Source: Sphingomonas faeni (GTDB taxonomy: Bacteria > Pseudomonadota > Alphaproteobacteria > Sphingomonadales > Sphingomonadaceae). Taken from it: 64,000 nucleotides of DNA. The first letter of the stretch is position 1. Each line of letters opens with the position of its first letter. The notes beneath the pieces are model-generated. The model was not told where the DNA came from and made no database searches. It saw nothing but the letters and a program-made list of their open reading frames with translations. The DNA is taken from positions 250,501 through 314,500 of the forward strand of contig NZ_JAUSZF010000001.1 in assembly GCF_030817315.1 (NCBI RefSeq), read 5' to 3'. The position numbers were made by a program, and so were the translations under genes. Shown here in pieces: positions 1 to 10,217 of this stretch.

Positions 1-971
1 TGCCGGCCTTCAACCCCAACCGCGTCGGCATGTCGGGCACCGAGGAACTGCGCAACATCACGACGCAGAGCGTGTTCGAGCTGGGATCGACGTTCAAGCC
101 GATCACGATGGCGACCGCGATGGATACCGGCGTGGTGACGTCGTTCGCGCGGCGCTTCGACGCGACGCATCCGCTCAAGGTCGGTCGCTTTACGATCCAC
201 GACGAACGCGGCGATCCGAAGCGCTGGCTAAACATGGCCGAGACGCTGATCTATTCGTCGAACATCGCCACCGCGCGGGTCGCCGACGAGATCGGTCCGC
301 AGAAGATGCAGGCGATGTTCAAGAAGCTGGGCTTCGATACCAAGCCCGATATCGAACTGCGCGAAAAGGGCGGCCCGCTGTGGCCGAAATACTGGGCGCG
401 GACGACGACGATGACGACGGCCTATGGCCACGGCATCGCGGTGACGCCGCTGCATCTGGCGAGCGCCTATGCAGCGCTGGTCAATGGCGGGATCTGGCGG
501 CCGGCGACGTTGCTGAAGGTCGCGCCGGGCCATGCCCCGGTCGGCCGTCGCGTCATTAGCGAACAGACCAGCGCGCGGATGCGGCAGATGCTGCGGCTGA
601 TCGTGCAGCGCGGTACGGGGCGCAAGGGCGATGCGCCGGGCTACCGCGTCGGCGGCAAGACCGGCACCGCCGAGGCGGCGGTCTCGGGCGGGTACGATCA
701 TTCGCGCAACGTGGCGACGTTTGCGGCTGCGTTCCCGATGGATGCGCCGCGCTATGTCGTGCTCGCGATGCTGGATTCGCCGCTCGGCACGAAGGAAACC
801 TCCGGGTGGAAGACCGCGGCGTGGAACACCGCGCCAGTGGTAGGCCGCACGATCTCACGCGTCGGTGCGATCCTGGGCGTGGTGCCGGACGCGCACCGCG
901 ACATCGACGTGTCTGACATCCTGCCGACTTTGTGGCAGGACCCGTCGCGTACACAGCCGACCGGGCAATGA
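1..971 (+). CDS. ftsI: Peptidoglycan transpeptidase FtsI (PBP3), C-terminal part
   Basis: This is the 3' part of the division-specific penicillin-binding protein that cross-links septal peptidoglycan in the periplasm. The frame is open from the window edge (first full codon at base 3), so the start lies outside. All three transpeptidase motifs are visible: the nucleophile box in ELGSTFKPI, the SxN box in YSSNIATARV and the KTGT box in GGKTGTAEAA. The N-terminal anchor and dimerisation domain are not in the window. It is followed after 10 bases by murE, as usual in dcw clusters, and is very probably co-transcribed with it. Identification is by motifs and by position at the head of the mur/fts operon. 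Confidence 0.95.
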   Translation, partial: PAFNPNRVGMSGTEELRNITTQSVFELGSTFKPITMATAMDTGVVTSFARRFDATHPLKVGRFTIHDERGDPKRWLNMAETLIYSSNIATARVADEIGPQKMQAMFKKLGFDTKPDIELREKGGPLWPKYWARTTTMTTAYGHGIAVTPLHLASAYAALVNGGIWRPATLLKVAPGHAPVGRRVISEQTSARMRQMLRLIVQRGTGRKGDAPGYRVGGKTGTAEAAVSGGYDHSRNVATFAAAFPMDAPRYVVLAMLDSPLGTKETSGWKTAAWNTAPVVGRTISRVGAILGVVPDAHRDIDVSDILPTLWQDPSRTQPTGQ

Positions 972-981
972 GGACTATTGC

Positions 982-2397
982 ATGAAACTCGCAGCGCTGA
1001 CCGACGGGACGGAAGAGGCGCAGGTGACGGGGTTTGCGATCGATCACCGCAAGGTCGCGCCCGGCACGGTGTTCGGCGCGTTCGAAGGCGCGCGCGCCAA
1101 CGGCGAGGACTTTATAGAGGACGCGATCCGCTCGGGCGCGATCGCGGTGGTCGCGCGGCCGGGCCTGACGGTCGAGGGTGCGACGTACATCGCCGACGAC
1201 AATCCCCGCGAGCGGTTCGCGCAACTTGCCGCGAAGTTCTTCGCGCCGTTCCCGGATACGTCGGTCGCGATCACGGGGACGAACGGGAAGACGTCGTGCG
1301 TCGAGATGACCCGGCAGCTGTGGCGCATGGCCGGCTTCCATGCAGCCTCGATCGGCACGCTCGGGGTTACCACCGCGGACGAGCGCGTGACGACCGGCCT
1401 GACGACGCCTGACGTCGTAACCTTCCTGTCGAACGTCGCTGGTCTCGCGCGCGAGGGTGTGACGCATCTGGCGTTCGAGGCGTCGAGCCATGGGCTGACG
1501 CAGTACCGGACCGAGGGGCTGAAGGTGACCGCGGCGGCCTTCACGAACCTCAGCCGAGACCACCTCGACTATCACGGTGACATGGCCGCATATTTTACCG
1601 CCAAGATCCGATTGTTCTCCGAGGTGCTGTCGACCGACGGTACTGCAGTGGTCTGGGCGGACGATCCCCAGTCGGCACGCGTAATCGATCTGGCCCGCGA
1701 ACGCGGCAACCGCTTGGTGACGGTCGGCACGCAGGGCGAGACGCTGCGGCTGGTCGGCCGCGATCCGACTTTGCTGGGGCAGGGGCTGACGATCGAGGCC
1801 GAGGGCCGGACGTACACGGTGACCCTCCCACTGATCGGCGCCTACCAGGCAGCGAACGCGCTGGTGTCAGCTGGGCTCGTGATCGCCACCGGCGGCGACG
1901 TGGCGGCAACGATCGCCAACCTCGCTCGGCTGCAACCGGTGCGCGGGCGGCTGGAGCGCGCGGTAATCGCGAAGTCGGGTGCGCCGGTTTACGTCGACTA
2001 CGCCCACACACCCGATGCGCTGGAGGCGGCGATCGCGGCGCTCAAGCCCCATGCAGGCGGCAAGCTGATCGTTGTGTTCGGGGCAGGTGGCGATCGTGAC
2101 ACCGGCAAGCGTGAGACTATGGGACAGGTCGCGGTGCAGCACGCCGACCGGGTGATCGTGACCGACGACAATCCCCGAACTGAGGATGCGCGAGCGATCC
2201 GCTGCGACGTCCTGAAAGGCGCCCGCGGGGCCGAGGAAATCGGCGACCGGCGTGCGGCGATCGGGGCTGCGGTGCGTGAGGCTGGGCCCGAAGACATAGT
2301 GCTGATCGCCGGCAAGGGGCATGAGCAGGGGCAGATCGTCGGCGACTTGGTCCTCCCCTTCGACGACGTAACCGTCGCGCGGGAGTGTGCTGCGTGA
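982..2397 (+). CDS. murE: UDP-MurNAc-L-Ala-D-Glu:meso-diaminopimelate ligase MurE
   Basis: Adds the third stem-peptide residue to UDP-MurNAc-L-Ala-D-Glu in the cytoplasm, using ATP. The protein is 471 residues, normal for MurE. The ATP P-loop GTNGKTS is at residues 99-105, and DNPR at about 396-399 is the signature of enzymes that select meso-diaminopimelate rather than lysine. The ATG at 982 is preferred because the family N-terminus begins MKLAAL; the frame is open further upstream only as an overlap with ftsI. The stop is followed not by the usual overlap but by a 169-base palindromic repeat before murF. Confidence 0.96.
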   Translation: MKLAALTDGTEEAQVTGFAIDHRKVAPGTVFGAFEGARANGEDFIEDAIRSGAIAVVARPGLTVEGATYIADDNPRERFAQLAAKFFAPFPDTSVAITGTNGKTSCVEMTRQLWRMAGFHAASIGTLGVTTADERVTTGLTTPDVVTFLSNVAGLAREGVTHLAFEASSHGLTQYRTEGLKVTAAAFTNLSRDHLDYHGDMAAYFTAKIRLFSEVLSTDGTAVVWADDPQSARVIDLARERGNRLVTVGTQGETLRLVGRDPTLLGQGLTIEAEGRTYTVTLPLIGAYQAANALVSAGLVIATGGDVAATIANLARLQPVRGRLERAVIAKSGAPVYVDYAHTPDALEAAIAALKPHAGGKLIVVFGAGGDRDTGKRETMGQVAVQHADRVIVTDDNPRTEDARAIRCDVLKGARGAEEIGDRRAAIGAAVREAGPEDIVLIAGKGHEQGQIVGDLVLPFDDVTVARECAA

Positions 2398-2415
2398 GGG
2401 GGGCCATCTTTTTCC

Positions 2416-2564
2416 CCCCTCCCGCAAGCGGGAGGGGCATGCTTTTCGTCTCCCCTCCCGCAAGCGGGAGGGGTCGGGGGTGGGCTCGCGGGTTCGGCCG
2501 GCGTTGCGCTTCGTTGATAGCGCTCGCCCACCCCCCGACCCCCTCCCGCTTGCGGGAGGGGGGG
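2416..2564. repeat. Composite palindromic element 1 (murE-murF gap)
   Basis: A single 22-base hairpin of the form CCCCTCCCGC-AA-GCGGGAGGGG lies at 2416-2437. A full composite element follows at 2452-2564: the same hairpin, an inner arm TCGGGGGTGGGC, a loop, the complementary arm and a closing hairpin. It separates two genes that normally abut. Its right-hand G-rich arm ends 2-3 bases before the murF start and supplies that gene's ribosome binding site. Confidence 0.9.
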
Positions 2565-2566
2565 AA

Positions 2567-3958
2567 GTGAGTCTCTGGACTTCCGCGGAGATCGCCACCG
2601 CCACTGGCGGCGTAGCGTCTGGTGAGTTTTCCGTAACCGGCGTTGCGTTTGACTCGCGCGAAGTCGGCCCCGGCGACCTCTTCATCGCAATGAAGGGCGA
2701 GGCCAGCGACGGCCACCTCTTCCTCGACCAGGCCTTCGCGCAGGGCGCAGCGGGCGCGATTGTGTCCGAACCCTGCGACCACCCGCACGTCCTAGTTGCG
2801 GACAGTTTTGCCGCATTGAACGCGCTTGGCGCCGCCAGCCGCGCACGCTCGTCCGCGAAGATCATCGGCGTCACAGGCTCCGTCGGCAAGACTAGCGCCA
2901 AGGAAGCCCTGTTCGCATGTCTAGACCGCGCAACCCCCGGCGACGTGCATCGCTCGGTAAAAAGCTACAACAACCACACCGGCGTACCGCTCAGCCTCGC
3001 CCGAATGCCGCGCGACGCGAAGTTCGGCGTGTTCGAGATGGGAATGAACCACGCCGGCGAACTCGCCGATCTGACCCAACTCGTCCGCCCGCATATCGCG
3101 ATGATCACCGCGATCGCCCCCGCGCATACCGCCTTCTTCCACGACGAAAGCGCGATCGCGGATGCGAAGGGCGAGATCTTCGCCGGGCTCGAACCGGACG
3201 GCACCGCAATCGTCCCCTACGACAGCCCGCACCGCGATCGGCTGCTCGGCCACGCCGCCCCGCATGCCGCGCATATCGTCACGTTCGGCAGCGAAAAGGG
3301 CGCCGATGTCCGCGCGATCGAGGCGATGCGGTTGCCGACCGGCGGGACGTTCGTCACCGCGCGGATGGGGCAGGGGGCCGAGCATGAGCTGAGCTTTACG
3401 ATCGCGCAGCCCGGCGCGCATTGGGTGTCGAACGCGCTGGGCGTGCTGGCGTGCGTGCAGGCGGCCGGGGGCGATCTCGGGCTTGCTGGGCTCGCGCTGG
3501 CTGAGCTTGGTGGGCTGCAAGGACGTGGTGCGCGGTCGCTGGTAACCGTAGGCGAAGGCCAAGCGCTGGTGATCGACGAGAGCTACAATGCCAACCCTGC
3601 CTCGATGCGCGCTACGCTCAGCGTTCTTGGCCACGAGCCCGGCCGGCACATCGCGGTACTCGGCGAAATGCGCGAGTTGGGCGAGGGTTCGGACGACTAT
3701 CACGCCGGCCTCGCCGAGCCGATCCTCGCCGCGCGCGTCGAAATGGCGCTGCTCGTCGGTGAAGCGATGGCGCCGCTTGCGCAGGTGCTTGAGGGACAAG
3801 TCGAAACCGTCCATGTGGGCGACGCTGCGGCCGCGCTCGCGTCGTTACGGACGATCCTGGCGCCGGGCGATGTCGTGCTCGTCAAGGGATCGAACGGGGT
3901 GGGCCTTGCCCGCGTCGTGGCTGGTCTTCAAGCTGGCCTCAAAGGCGGGATTAACTGA
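2567..3958 (+). CDS. murF: UDP-MurNAc-tripeptide:D-Ala-D-Ala ligase MurF
   Basis: Adds D-alanyl-D-alanine to the UDP-MurNAc-tripeptide, completing the pentapeptide. The start chosen is GTG at 2567, giving 463 residues and the family-like N-terminus (M)SLWTSAEIATATGG. The frame is open upstream through the palindromic element, but those residues only translate the repeat. The P-loop is GVTGSVGKTSAKE, and the ELGEGSDDYHAG region is typical of MurF. The Shine-Dalgarno GGAGG at about 2555-2559 comes from the repeat arm. It ends one base before mraY. Confidence 0.95.
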   Translation: MSLWTSAEIATATGGVASGEFSVTGVAFDSREVGPGDLFIAMKGEASDGHLFLDQAFAQGAAGAIVSEPCDHPHVLVADSFAALNALGAASRARSSAKIIGVTGSVGKTSAKEALFACLDRATPGDVHRSVKSYNNHTGVPLSLARMPRDAKFGVFEMGMNHAGELADLTQLVRPHIAMITAIAPAHTAFFHDESAIADAKGEIFAGLEPDGTAIVPYDSPHRDRLLGHAAPHAAHIVTFGSEKGADVRAIEAMRLPTGGTFVTARMGQGAEHELSFTIAQPGAHWVSNALGVLACVQAAGGDLGLAGLALAELGGLQGRGARSLVTVGEGQALVIDESYNANPASMRATLSVLGHEPGRHIAVLGEMRELGEGSDDYHAGLAEPILAARVEMALLVGEAMAPLAQVLEGQVETVHVGDAAAALASLRTILAPGDVVLVKGSNGVGLARVVAGLQAGLKGGIN

Positions 3959-5030
3959 ATGTTGTACTGGCTCGCCGAGCATCTGGGGTTTCCCGGCCTG
4001 CTGAACCTCATCCGGTATCAGACGGTGCGGACCGGCGGTGCGGTGGCGACCGCCTTGATCATCGGCCTGATCATCGGGCCGAAGTTCATCGGCTGGCTGC
4101 GCGTACGGCAAGGCAAGGGGCAGCCGATCCGCGCCGACGGCCCGCAGACGCATCTGTCGAAGCGCGGCACGCCGACGATGGGCGGGTTGATGATCCTGAC
4201 CTCGATGTGCCTCGCGATTTTCCTGTGGATGGACCTGAGCAACCCGTATGTCTGGGCGTGCGTGTTCGTGACGCTTGGCTTCGGGACGATCGGGTTCCTT
4301 GATGACTACGACAAAGTGCGCAAGGCGAGCACTGCGGGGATCAGCGGGCGGACGCGTCTGCTGCTCGAGTTCGCGATCGCCGGGATCGCCGCGACGATCA
4401 TCATGTCGCAGAACGGGCCGCATCTGTACCTGCCGTTCACGTCGCGCATGTACCTGGATCTGGGCTGGTTCTTCCCCGTGTTCGCGGCGTTCACGATCGT
4501 GTCGTTCGGCAATGCGGTGAACCTTACCGACGGGCTCGACGGGCTGGCGACGATGCCGGTGATCATCGCCAGCGTCGCATTCATGGTGATCGTGTACCTG
4601 GTCGGGAACGTAAAGTTCGCCGATTATCTCGGCATTCCGCATGTGCCGCGTGCGGGTGAGTTGGCGATCTTCTGCGGGGCGATCGTCGGCGCGGGCTTAG
4701 CGTTCCTGTGGTTCAATGCGCCGCCGGCGGCGGTGTTCATGGGCGATACCGGGAGCCTCGCGCTCGGCGGCGCGCTGGGGACGATCGCGGTCGTTGCGCA
4801 TCACGAGATCGTGCTGGGAATCATCGGCGGGCTGTTCGTGATCGAGGCGCTGTCGGTTATCATCCAGGTGTTCTTCTATAAGCGGACCGGCAAGCGCGTG
4901 TTCCGCATGGCGCCGATCCATCATCATTTCGAACAACTCGGCTGGGCCGAGGCGACGGTGGTTATCCGCTTCTGGATCATCGCGCTGGTGCTAGCGCTGG
5001 TCGGCCCTTTCGACGTTGAAGTTGCGGTGA
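3959..5030 (+). CDS. mraY: Phospho-MurNAc-pentapeptide transferase MraY, with one extra base near the 3' end
   Basis: An integral membrane enzyme that transfers phospho-MurNAc-pentapeptide to undecaprenyl phosphate, making lipid I. Family motifs include the metal-site DDYD at residues 115-118, [19 protein letters not shown] and the HHHFE loop. Read as is, the frame never stops and runs into murD. If one C is removed from the CCC at 5005-5007, the end becomes VGLSTLKLR and a TGA stop at 5028-5030, the expected family C-terminus and length (356 residues). The coordinates here assume that correction. The extra base is probably a sequence error (see findings). The corrected stop overlaps the murD GTG start as GTGA. 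Confidence 0.93.
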
Positions 5031-6403
5031 TTATTGCGCAGGCCTGGTGCGGGAAACGCTATGCGGTGCTGGGGCTGGCGCGGTCCGGGGCTGCGACTGT
5101 GCGGGCGCTTGTGGCTGGTGGGGTGCAGGTCGTCGCTTGGGACTCCGACGAGGGGAAGCGCGCCGTCTTCACTCCCTCTCCCCTCCGGGGAGAGGGTTGG
5201 GGTGAGGGGCAGCCCAGCAATGCTGCGCCCGGAACAGCCCCTCACCCAACCCTCTCCCCGGAGGGGAGAGGGCTCGTGGACGTTGCACCGCTCGACGATC
5301 TCGCAGGCTTCGACGCGCTAGTCGTATCGCCGGGCGTACCCCTCAACACCCATCCGCTCGCCGCAACTGCCCGCGCAGCCCGCGTGCCCATCATCGGCGA
5401 CATCGAACTCTTCGCGCAGGCCCGCGCCGACCTCCCGCCACACAAGGTCGTCGGCATCACCGGCACCAACGGCAAGTCCACCACCACCGCGCTCGTCCAC
5501 CACATCCTCAAGACCGCCGGCATTCCCACGTTGATGGGCGGCAATATCGGCCTGCCCATCCTCGAACAGCAACCGCTCCCCGAGGGAGGCGTCTATGTGC
5601 TCGAACTGTCGAGCTACCAGATCGACCTGACGCAGACGCTCGATTGCGACGTCGCGGTGCTGCTCAACATTACGCCGGATCATCTCGATCGTTATGATGG
5701 GTTCGAGGGCTATGCGGCGTCGAAGGCGCGGTTGTTCGCGATGCAGTCGCCCGAGCATGACGCTGTCATCGGCATCGGCGATGCGCCGTCTGCGCGGATC
5801 GCGCGCGGGCTGTCGGCGAAAAGCGAGCATCTCACCAAGATCGCGCCGGGCGTATGCCTGTTCCAAGGCAACTGGCCTGCGCTCCAGGGCCCGCACAACG
5901 CGCAGAACGCGCTCGCCGCGATCGCGGTCGTGAAGGCGCTGGGGGTAAGCGAGGTCGACATCGACCGCGGTCTCACCAGCTTCACCGGCCTGCCGCACCG
6001 CATGCAGCAGATCGCCTCGTACGGCGGCATCGCCTATGTCGACGACAGCAAGGCGACCAATCCCGAAAGCACCGCGCCCGCACTCGCCGCGTTTGACCGC
6101 GTCCACTGGATCGTCGGCGGACGCGCAAAAGGCGACGACCTCGACGCCTGCAAGCCCGCCTTCGGCCACGTCGTGCACGCCTACACGATTGGCGAGGCTG
6201 GCCCAAAATTCGCTGAAATCCTGAAGGACTCCATGCCTGTCGATAACGTCGGCACGCTCGACGCAGCCGTCCGCAGCGCCGCCGCCAACGCGCGTCCCGG
6301 CGACACGGTGTTGTTATCCCCCGCTTGTGCTAGCTTCGACCAGTTTCGCGATTACGAAGCGCGCGGGGCGGCGTTCCGCGCTGCGGTGGAGTCGCTGGCA
6401 TGA
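5027..6403 (+). CDS. murD: UDP-MurNAc-L-Ala:D-Glu ligase MurD, with an in-frame palindromic insert
   Basis: Adds D-glutamate to UDP-MurNAc-L-alanine. The start is GTG 5027, overlapping the corrected mraY stop, and gives 458 residues beginning (M)[20 protein letters not shown]. The P-loop GTNGKST is at 146-152, followed by NIGLP, ELSSYQ and NITPDHLDR. Residues about 49-82 ([13 protein letters not shown] to SPEGRG) are the translation of a palindromic element. They interrupt the N-terminal UDP-binding domain just before the conserved VVSPGVP segment and make the protein about 30 residues longer than usual. The stop overlaps ftsW as ATGA. Confidence 0.94.
   Translation: MIIAQAWCGKRYAVLGLARSGAATVRALVAGGVQVVAWDSDEGKRAVFTPSPLRGEGWGEGQPSNAAPGTAPHPTLSPEGRGLVDVAPLDDLAGFDALVVSPGVPLNTHPLAATARAARVPIIGDIELFAQARADLPPHKVVGITGTNGKSTTTALVHHILKTAGIPTLMGGNIGLPILEQQPLPEGGVYVLELSSYQIDLTQTLDCDVAVLLNITPDHLDRYDGFEGYAASKARLFAMQSPEHDAVIGIGDAPSARIARGLSAKSEHLTKIAPGVCLFQGNWPALQGPHNAQNALAAIAVVKALGVSEVDIDRGLTSFTGLPHRMQQIASYGGIAYVDDSKATNPESTAPALAAFDRVHWIVGGRAKGDDLDACKPAFGHVVHAYTIGEAGPKFAEILKDSMPVDNVGTLDAAVRSAAANARPGDTVLLSPACASFDQFRDYEARGAAFRAAVESLA
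5174..5272. repeat. Composite palindromic element 2, inside murD
   Basis: The terminal hairpins are CCCTCTCCCC/GGGGAGAGGG, with inner arms TTGGGGTGAGGGG and its complement around a short loop. The element is 99 bases, a multiple of three, with no stop in the murD frame, so it is translated. This is the CTCTCCCC variant of the superfamily. Confidence 0.88.
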
Positions 6404-7650
6404 CCGATATGCGCGCTGGGACCATGGATATGGGTGTGTCCGGACAGAAGAACGGGATCGTCGCGAAGATGAAGCGACGCGGCGGGCGTGGCGACCAGTC
6501 GCCGCTCGGCACGTGGTTCTGGGACATCGACCGGATGCTGCTGTTGCTGACGCTGTTCCTGATCGCGATCGGGCTGATCGCGGTCGCCGCAGCGTCGCCG
6601 GCGAGCGCGGTCCGCTATTCGGGCGAGCATCACAAGATCGCGCCGCTCTATTATTTCTGGCGACAGTTGATGTGGGTGGGCGTGTCGCTCCCCGTGCTGT
6701 TCGGCGTCTCGATGATGCCCGTCTCGATGGCGCGGCGGATGGCGATCGGCGGGTGCGCGTTGTTCGTGCTGATGCTGATGGTGACGCCGTTCATCGGGGT
6801 TGAGGCGAATGGTGCACGCCGTTGGCTCGGCGTCGGGTTCGCACAGTTCCAGCCTTCCGAGTTCCTCAAACCCCTTTTCATCGTCACCGTAGCGTGGCTG
6901 TTGTCGCTGCGTGCGAAGGATGCTGAGCTGCCGACGGTGCTGATCACCGGCGCGATGACCGCGGGCGTCGCGGTGCTGCTGATGCTGCAACCCGATTTCG
7001 GCCAGACGATCATCTTCTGTACGGTGTGGATGACGCTGCTGATGATCGCGGGGACGCCCGCCAAAGTGCTGTTCGGGCTCATGGCGATGGCACCGGCCGG
7101 GCTGGTTGCGGCCTATATATTCTACGGCGTGGCGCGGTCGCGGATCGACGCGTTCCTGTTTCCGGGCGTAGAGGGCGAGGGCGCTGGCGATCATTTCCAG
7201 ACCAATGCCGCGCATAATACGCTGACCGCGGGCGGCTGGACCGGGACCGGGCCGGGTGCTGGCGCGGCGAAGTTCGGGCTGCCCGAGGCGCATACCGACT
7301 ATATCTTCTCGGTGATCGGCGAGGAGTTCGGACTGATCGCGTGTTCGGTGATCGCGGTGATCTTCCTCGCGATTGTGGTGCGCGTGTTCGTCAAGTTGCT
7401 GGACGAGCAGGACGAATTCAAGCTGCTCGCATCCGCCGGCCTTGCCACGCAGTTCGGCGCGCAGGCGCTGGTCAGCATGGCGGTGAACACCGGCCTCGCG
7501 CCGTCGAAGGGTATGACGCTGCCGTTCATCAGCTATGGCGGCTCGTCGATGATCGCGTTGTCGGTCGGCATGGGGTTGCTGCTGGCGTTTACCCGGCGCA
7601 ATCCGTTTCTCACGCGGAGCCCCTATGTCGTCCGCTGGAGTGGTGAATGA
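6400..7650 (+). CDS. ftsW: Septal peptidoglycan glycosyltransferase FtsW
   Basis: A SEDS-family polytopic membrane protein that polymerises lipid II at the septum with FtsI. It has 416 residues, with a basic cytoplasmic N-terminus (KMKRRGGRG) followed by many hydrophobic segments. SEDS landmarks seen are FQPSEFLKP, the [17 protein letters not shown] segment and SYGGSSMIA near the end. The ATG at 6400 overlaps the murD stop by four bases, implying translational coupling. Internal ATGs at 6409 and 6424 are weaker alternatives. The stop overlaps murG in the same way. Confidence 0.95.
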   Translation: MTDMRAGTMDMGVSGQKNGIVAKMKRRGGRGDQSPLGTWFWDIDRMLLLLTLFLIAIGLIAVAAASPASAVRYSGEHHKIAPLYYFWRQLMWVGVSLPVLFGVSMMPVSMARRMAIGGCALFVLMLMVTPFIGVEANGARRWLGVGFAQFQPSEFLKPLFIVTVAWLLSLRAKDAELPTVLITGAMTAGVAVLLMLQPDFGQTIIFCTVWMTLLMIAGTPAKVLFGLMAMAPAGLVAAYIFYGVARSRIDAFLFPGVEGEGAGDHFQTNAAHNTLTAGGWTGTGPGAGAAKFGLPEAHTDYIFSVIGEEFGLIACSVIAVIFLAIVVRVFVKLLDEQDEFKLLASAGLATQFGAQALVSMAVNTGLAPSKGMTLPFISYGGSSMIALSVGMGLLLAFTRRNPFLTRSPYVVRWSGE

Positions 7651-8789
7651 GTAAGCATTATGTCCTGGCCGCCGGTGGCACGGGCGGACACATGGTTCCG
7701 GCAGCGGCGCTCGCGGCCGAACTGACGAAGCGTGGCCACCGTGTTGCGCTAGTCAGCGATGCGCGCGGCGTGCGCTTTCCGGGTCTGTTCGAGGAAATCC
7801 AGACGCATGTCCTGCCCGCCGGGCGCTTCAGCGGCGGGCCTTTGGGCTGGGCCAAGGCGACGCGCGAGATGTGGCGTGGGCGGGCGATGGCGCGCGAGCT
7901 CTACCGGACGTTCAAGCCGGCTGCGGTGATCGGCTTTGGCGGATACCCCGCACTGCCGGCGTTGCTGGCGGCGTTCGCGGACAAGATTCCAACGGCTGTG
8001 CATGAGCAGAATGCGGTGCTGGGGCGGGTGAACCGCTTTGTTGCGGGCCGTGTCGATGCGATCGCGACCTCGTCCGAGCCGACCGAGCGGTTGGCGCCGA
8101 AGCTGCTGGGCAAGACGCATCTGGTCGGCAATCCGGTGCGCGAGGCGGTGCTGGCGTTGCGTGCCCGGCCTTATCCGCTGCTGGAGGAGGACGGCATCTT
8201 CCGCGTGCTCGTGACTGGTGGGAGCCAGGGGGCGAGCATCCTGTCTCAGGTCGTGCCCGATGGCCTCGCGATGCTGCCGGTGACGTTCCGGCGGCGGTTG
8301 CAGGTGACGCACCAGGCGCGGATCGAGGATATCGACGCCGTGCGTGCCAAGTACGCCGAGCATCATATTCCGGCCGAGTTGGCGACGTATCTGCCCGATA
8401 TGCCCGAGCAGCTGGCGTGGGCGCATCTGGTGATCGCGCGCGCGGGGGCTTCGACGATTTCGGAGCTGACCGCGGCGGGGCGGCCGGCGATCCTTGTGCC
8501 TCTGCCGAGCGCGACCGACGACCATCAGACGGCGAACGCGCGCGAGATTACGAAGGCCGGCGGCGCGCGGACGATCGCGCAGAAGGATTTTACCGCAGTG
8601 GAACTGGCCAAGCAGATGCAGAAACTCGGGCTCGATCCGGCGGCATTGCAGAATGCGGCAGGACGCGCGCGCAGTTGCGGCAGGCCCAATGCTGCGAGCG
8701 ATCTCGCCGATCTGGTCGAGAGTCTCGACGCGCCGGTGATTCGCCTACCGGTCGGCGCCCCCTCCAAGCCCAAGGCGCAGTTCGCATGA
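7647..8789 (+). CDS. murG: UDP-GlcNAc transferase MurG (lipid II synthase)
   Basis: Transfers GlcNAc from UDP-GlcNAc to lipid I at the inner face of the membrane. 380 residues. The N-terminal glycine loop [33 protein letters not shown] and the acceptor/donor motif [11 protein letters not shown] with HQTANA are all present. It is coupled to ftsW and murC by ATGA overlaps. Length and motif order are normal. Confidence 0.96.
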   Translation: MSKHYVLAAGGTGGHMVPAAALAAELTKRGHRVALVSDARGVRFPGLFEEIQTHVLPAGRFSGGPLGWAKATREMWRGRAMARELYRTFKPAAVIGFGGYPALPALLAAFADKIPTAVHEQNAVLGRVNRFVAGRVDAIATSSEPTERLAPKLLGKTHLVGNPVREAVLALRARPYPLLEEDGIFRVLVTGGSQGASILSQVVPDGLAMLPVTFRRRLQVTHQARIEDIDAVRAKYAEHHIPAELATYLPDMPEQLAWAHLVIARAGASTISELTAAGRPAILVPLPSATDDHQTANAREITKAGGARTIAQKDFTAVELAKQMQKLGLDPAALQNAAGRARSCGRPNAASDLADLVESLDAPVIRLPVGAPSKPKAQFA

Positions 8790-10217
8790 AGGGCGTCGCA
8801 ACCGATATCGGCACGATCCACTTCGTCGGCATCGGCGGGATCGGCATGTCGGGCATCGCCGAGGTGATGAAAAACCTCGGCTACCGCGTGCAGGGCTCGG
8901 ACGTGGCCGAGGGCTATGTCGTGCAGGGCTTGCGCGACAAGGGCATCCCGGTCGCGATCGGCCACGCCGCGTCGAACATCGGCGACGCCGCGGTGGTGGT
9001 CGTGTCGACCGCGATCGTGCGCTCGAACCCCGAGGTCGAGGCGGCGCTCAATGCGCGCGTGCCGGTGGTACGGCGCGCGGAGATGCTCGCCGAACTGATG
9101 CGGTTGAAGTCGACCGTCGCGGTCGCCGGCACGCACGGGAAGACCACGACCACGTCGATGGTGGCGGCTTTGCTCGATGCGGGCGGGGTCGATCCGACGG
9201 TCATCAACGGCGGGATCATTAACTCGTACGGCTCGAACGCCCGATTGGGCGCGAGCGACTGGATGGTGGTCGAGGCGGACGAGAGCGACGGCAGCTTCCT
9301 GCGGCTAGACGGGACGATCGCGGTGGTGACCAATATCGATCCCGAGCATCTCGATCACTACGGCTCGTTCGACGCGGTGAAGGATGCGTTCGTCGAATTC
9401 GTCGAGAACGTGCCCTTCTATGGCGCGGCGCTGCTGTGTCTCGATCATCCGGAGGTGCAGGGAATCCTGCCGCGGGTTCGCGATCGTCGGGTCGTGACGT
9501 ACGGTTCTCTCGGCGCAGGCGGACGTGCGGGGCGTCGAAGTTACGCCGATACCGGGCGGCAACCGGTTCGATTGTGTGGTGCGCGAGCGCGATGGTGCGA
9601 CGCGGACGATCGTTGGGATCGAGATGCCGATGCCGGGGCGGCATAACGTACAGAACGCACTGGCGGCGATCGGTGTGGCGCTGGAACTCGGGATTGCGGA
9701 TGCGACGATCCAGCAGGGGTTTGCCAAGTTCGGGGGCGTGAAGCGGCGCTTCACCAACGTCGGCGAAGTGGCCGTCGAAAGTGGGAGCGTGACGATCATC
9801 GACGATTACGGCCATCACCCGGTCGAGATCCGCGCCGTACTTGCGGCTGCGCGTGAGGGTGTGAAGGGCCGCGTTATCGCGGTGGTGCAGCCGCACCGCT
9901 ATTCGAGGCTCGGCAATCTGATGGAGGACTTCCAGACGGCGTTCAACGACGCCGACCGGGTGCTGGTGACGCCGGTTTACGCCGCGGGCGAGGCGCCAGT
10001 CGAAGGCGTCGACGCTGGCGCGCTGGTCGAGGGACTGAAGCGCCGCGGACACCGGTTTGCGGGTGTGGTCGCGGACGCTGATGCACTGGCAGTGGAATTG
10101 GCGGCCACGATCGAGGCGGACGACATGGTCGTTTGCCTGGGGGCTGGCGACATCACGAAGTGGGCGGCTGGCCTCGCCGATGCGATCGCCGCTGAGCGCG
10201 CCAAGGTGCTGGCGTGA
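8786..10217 (+). CDS. murC: UDP-MurNAc:L-Ala ligase MurC, with one extra base
   Basis: Catalyses the first amino-acid addition to UDP-MurNAc. The N-terminal half ([11 protein letters not shown], then P-loop [10 protein letters not shown]) is in one frame and the C-terminal half ([41 protein letters not shown]) in another. The break lies in TTCTCTCGG at about 9506-9514: removing one C restores [21 protein letters not shown] and a 476-residue enzyme of normal length. Because MurC is essential, a sequence error is the simplest explanation. Taken literally, the first frame stops at 9646. The ATG at 8786 overlaps the murG stop, and the TGA at 10215 overlaps the murB GTG. Confidence 0.92.

Noticed and set aside
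2385-2570. Small frame over the murE-murF palindromes
   Set aside because: Only a translation of the repeat.
3959-6403. A genuine MraY-MurD fusion protein
   Set aside because: One-base correction restores both normal genes and the coupled overlap; topology also argues against a fusion.
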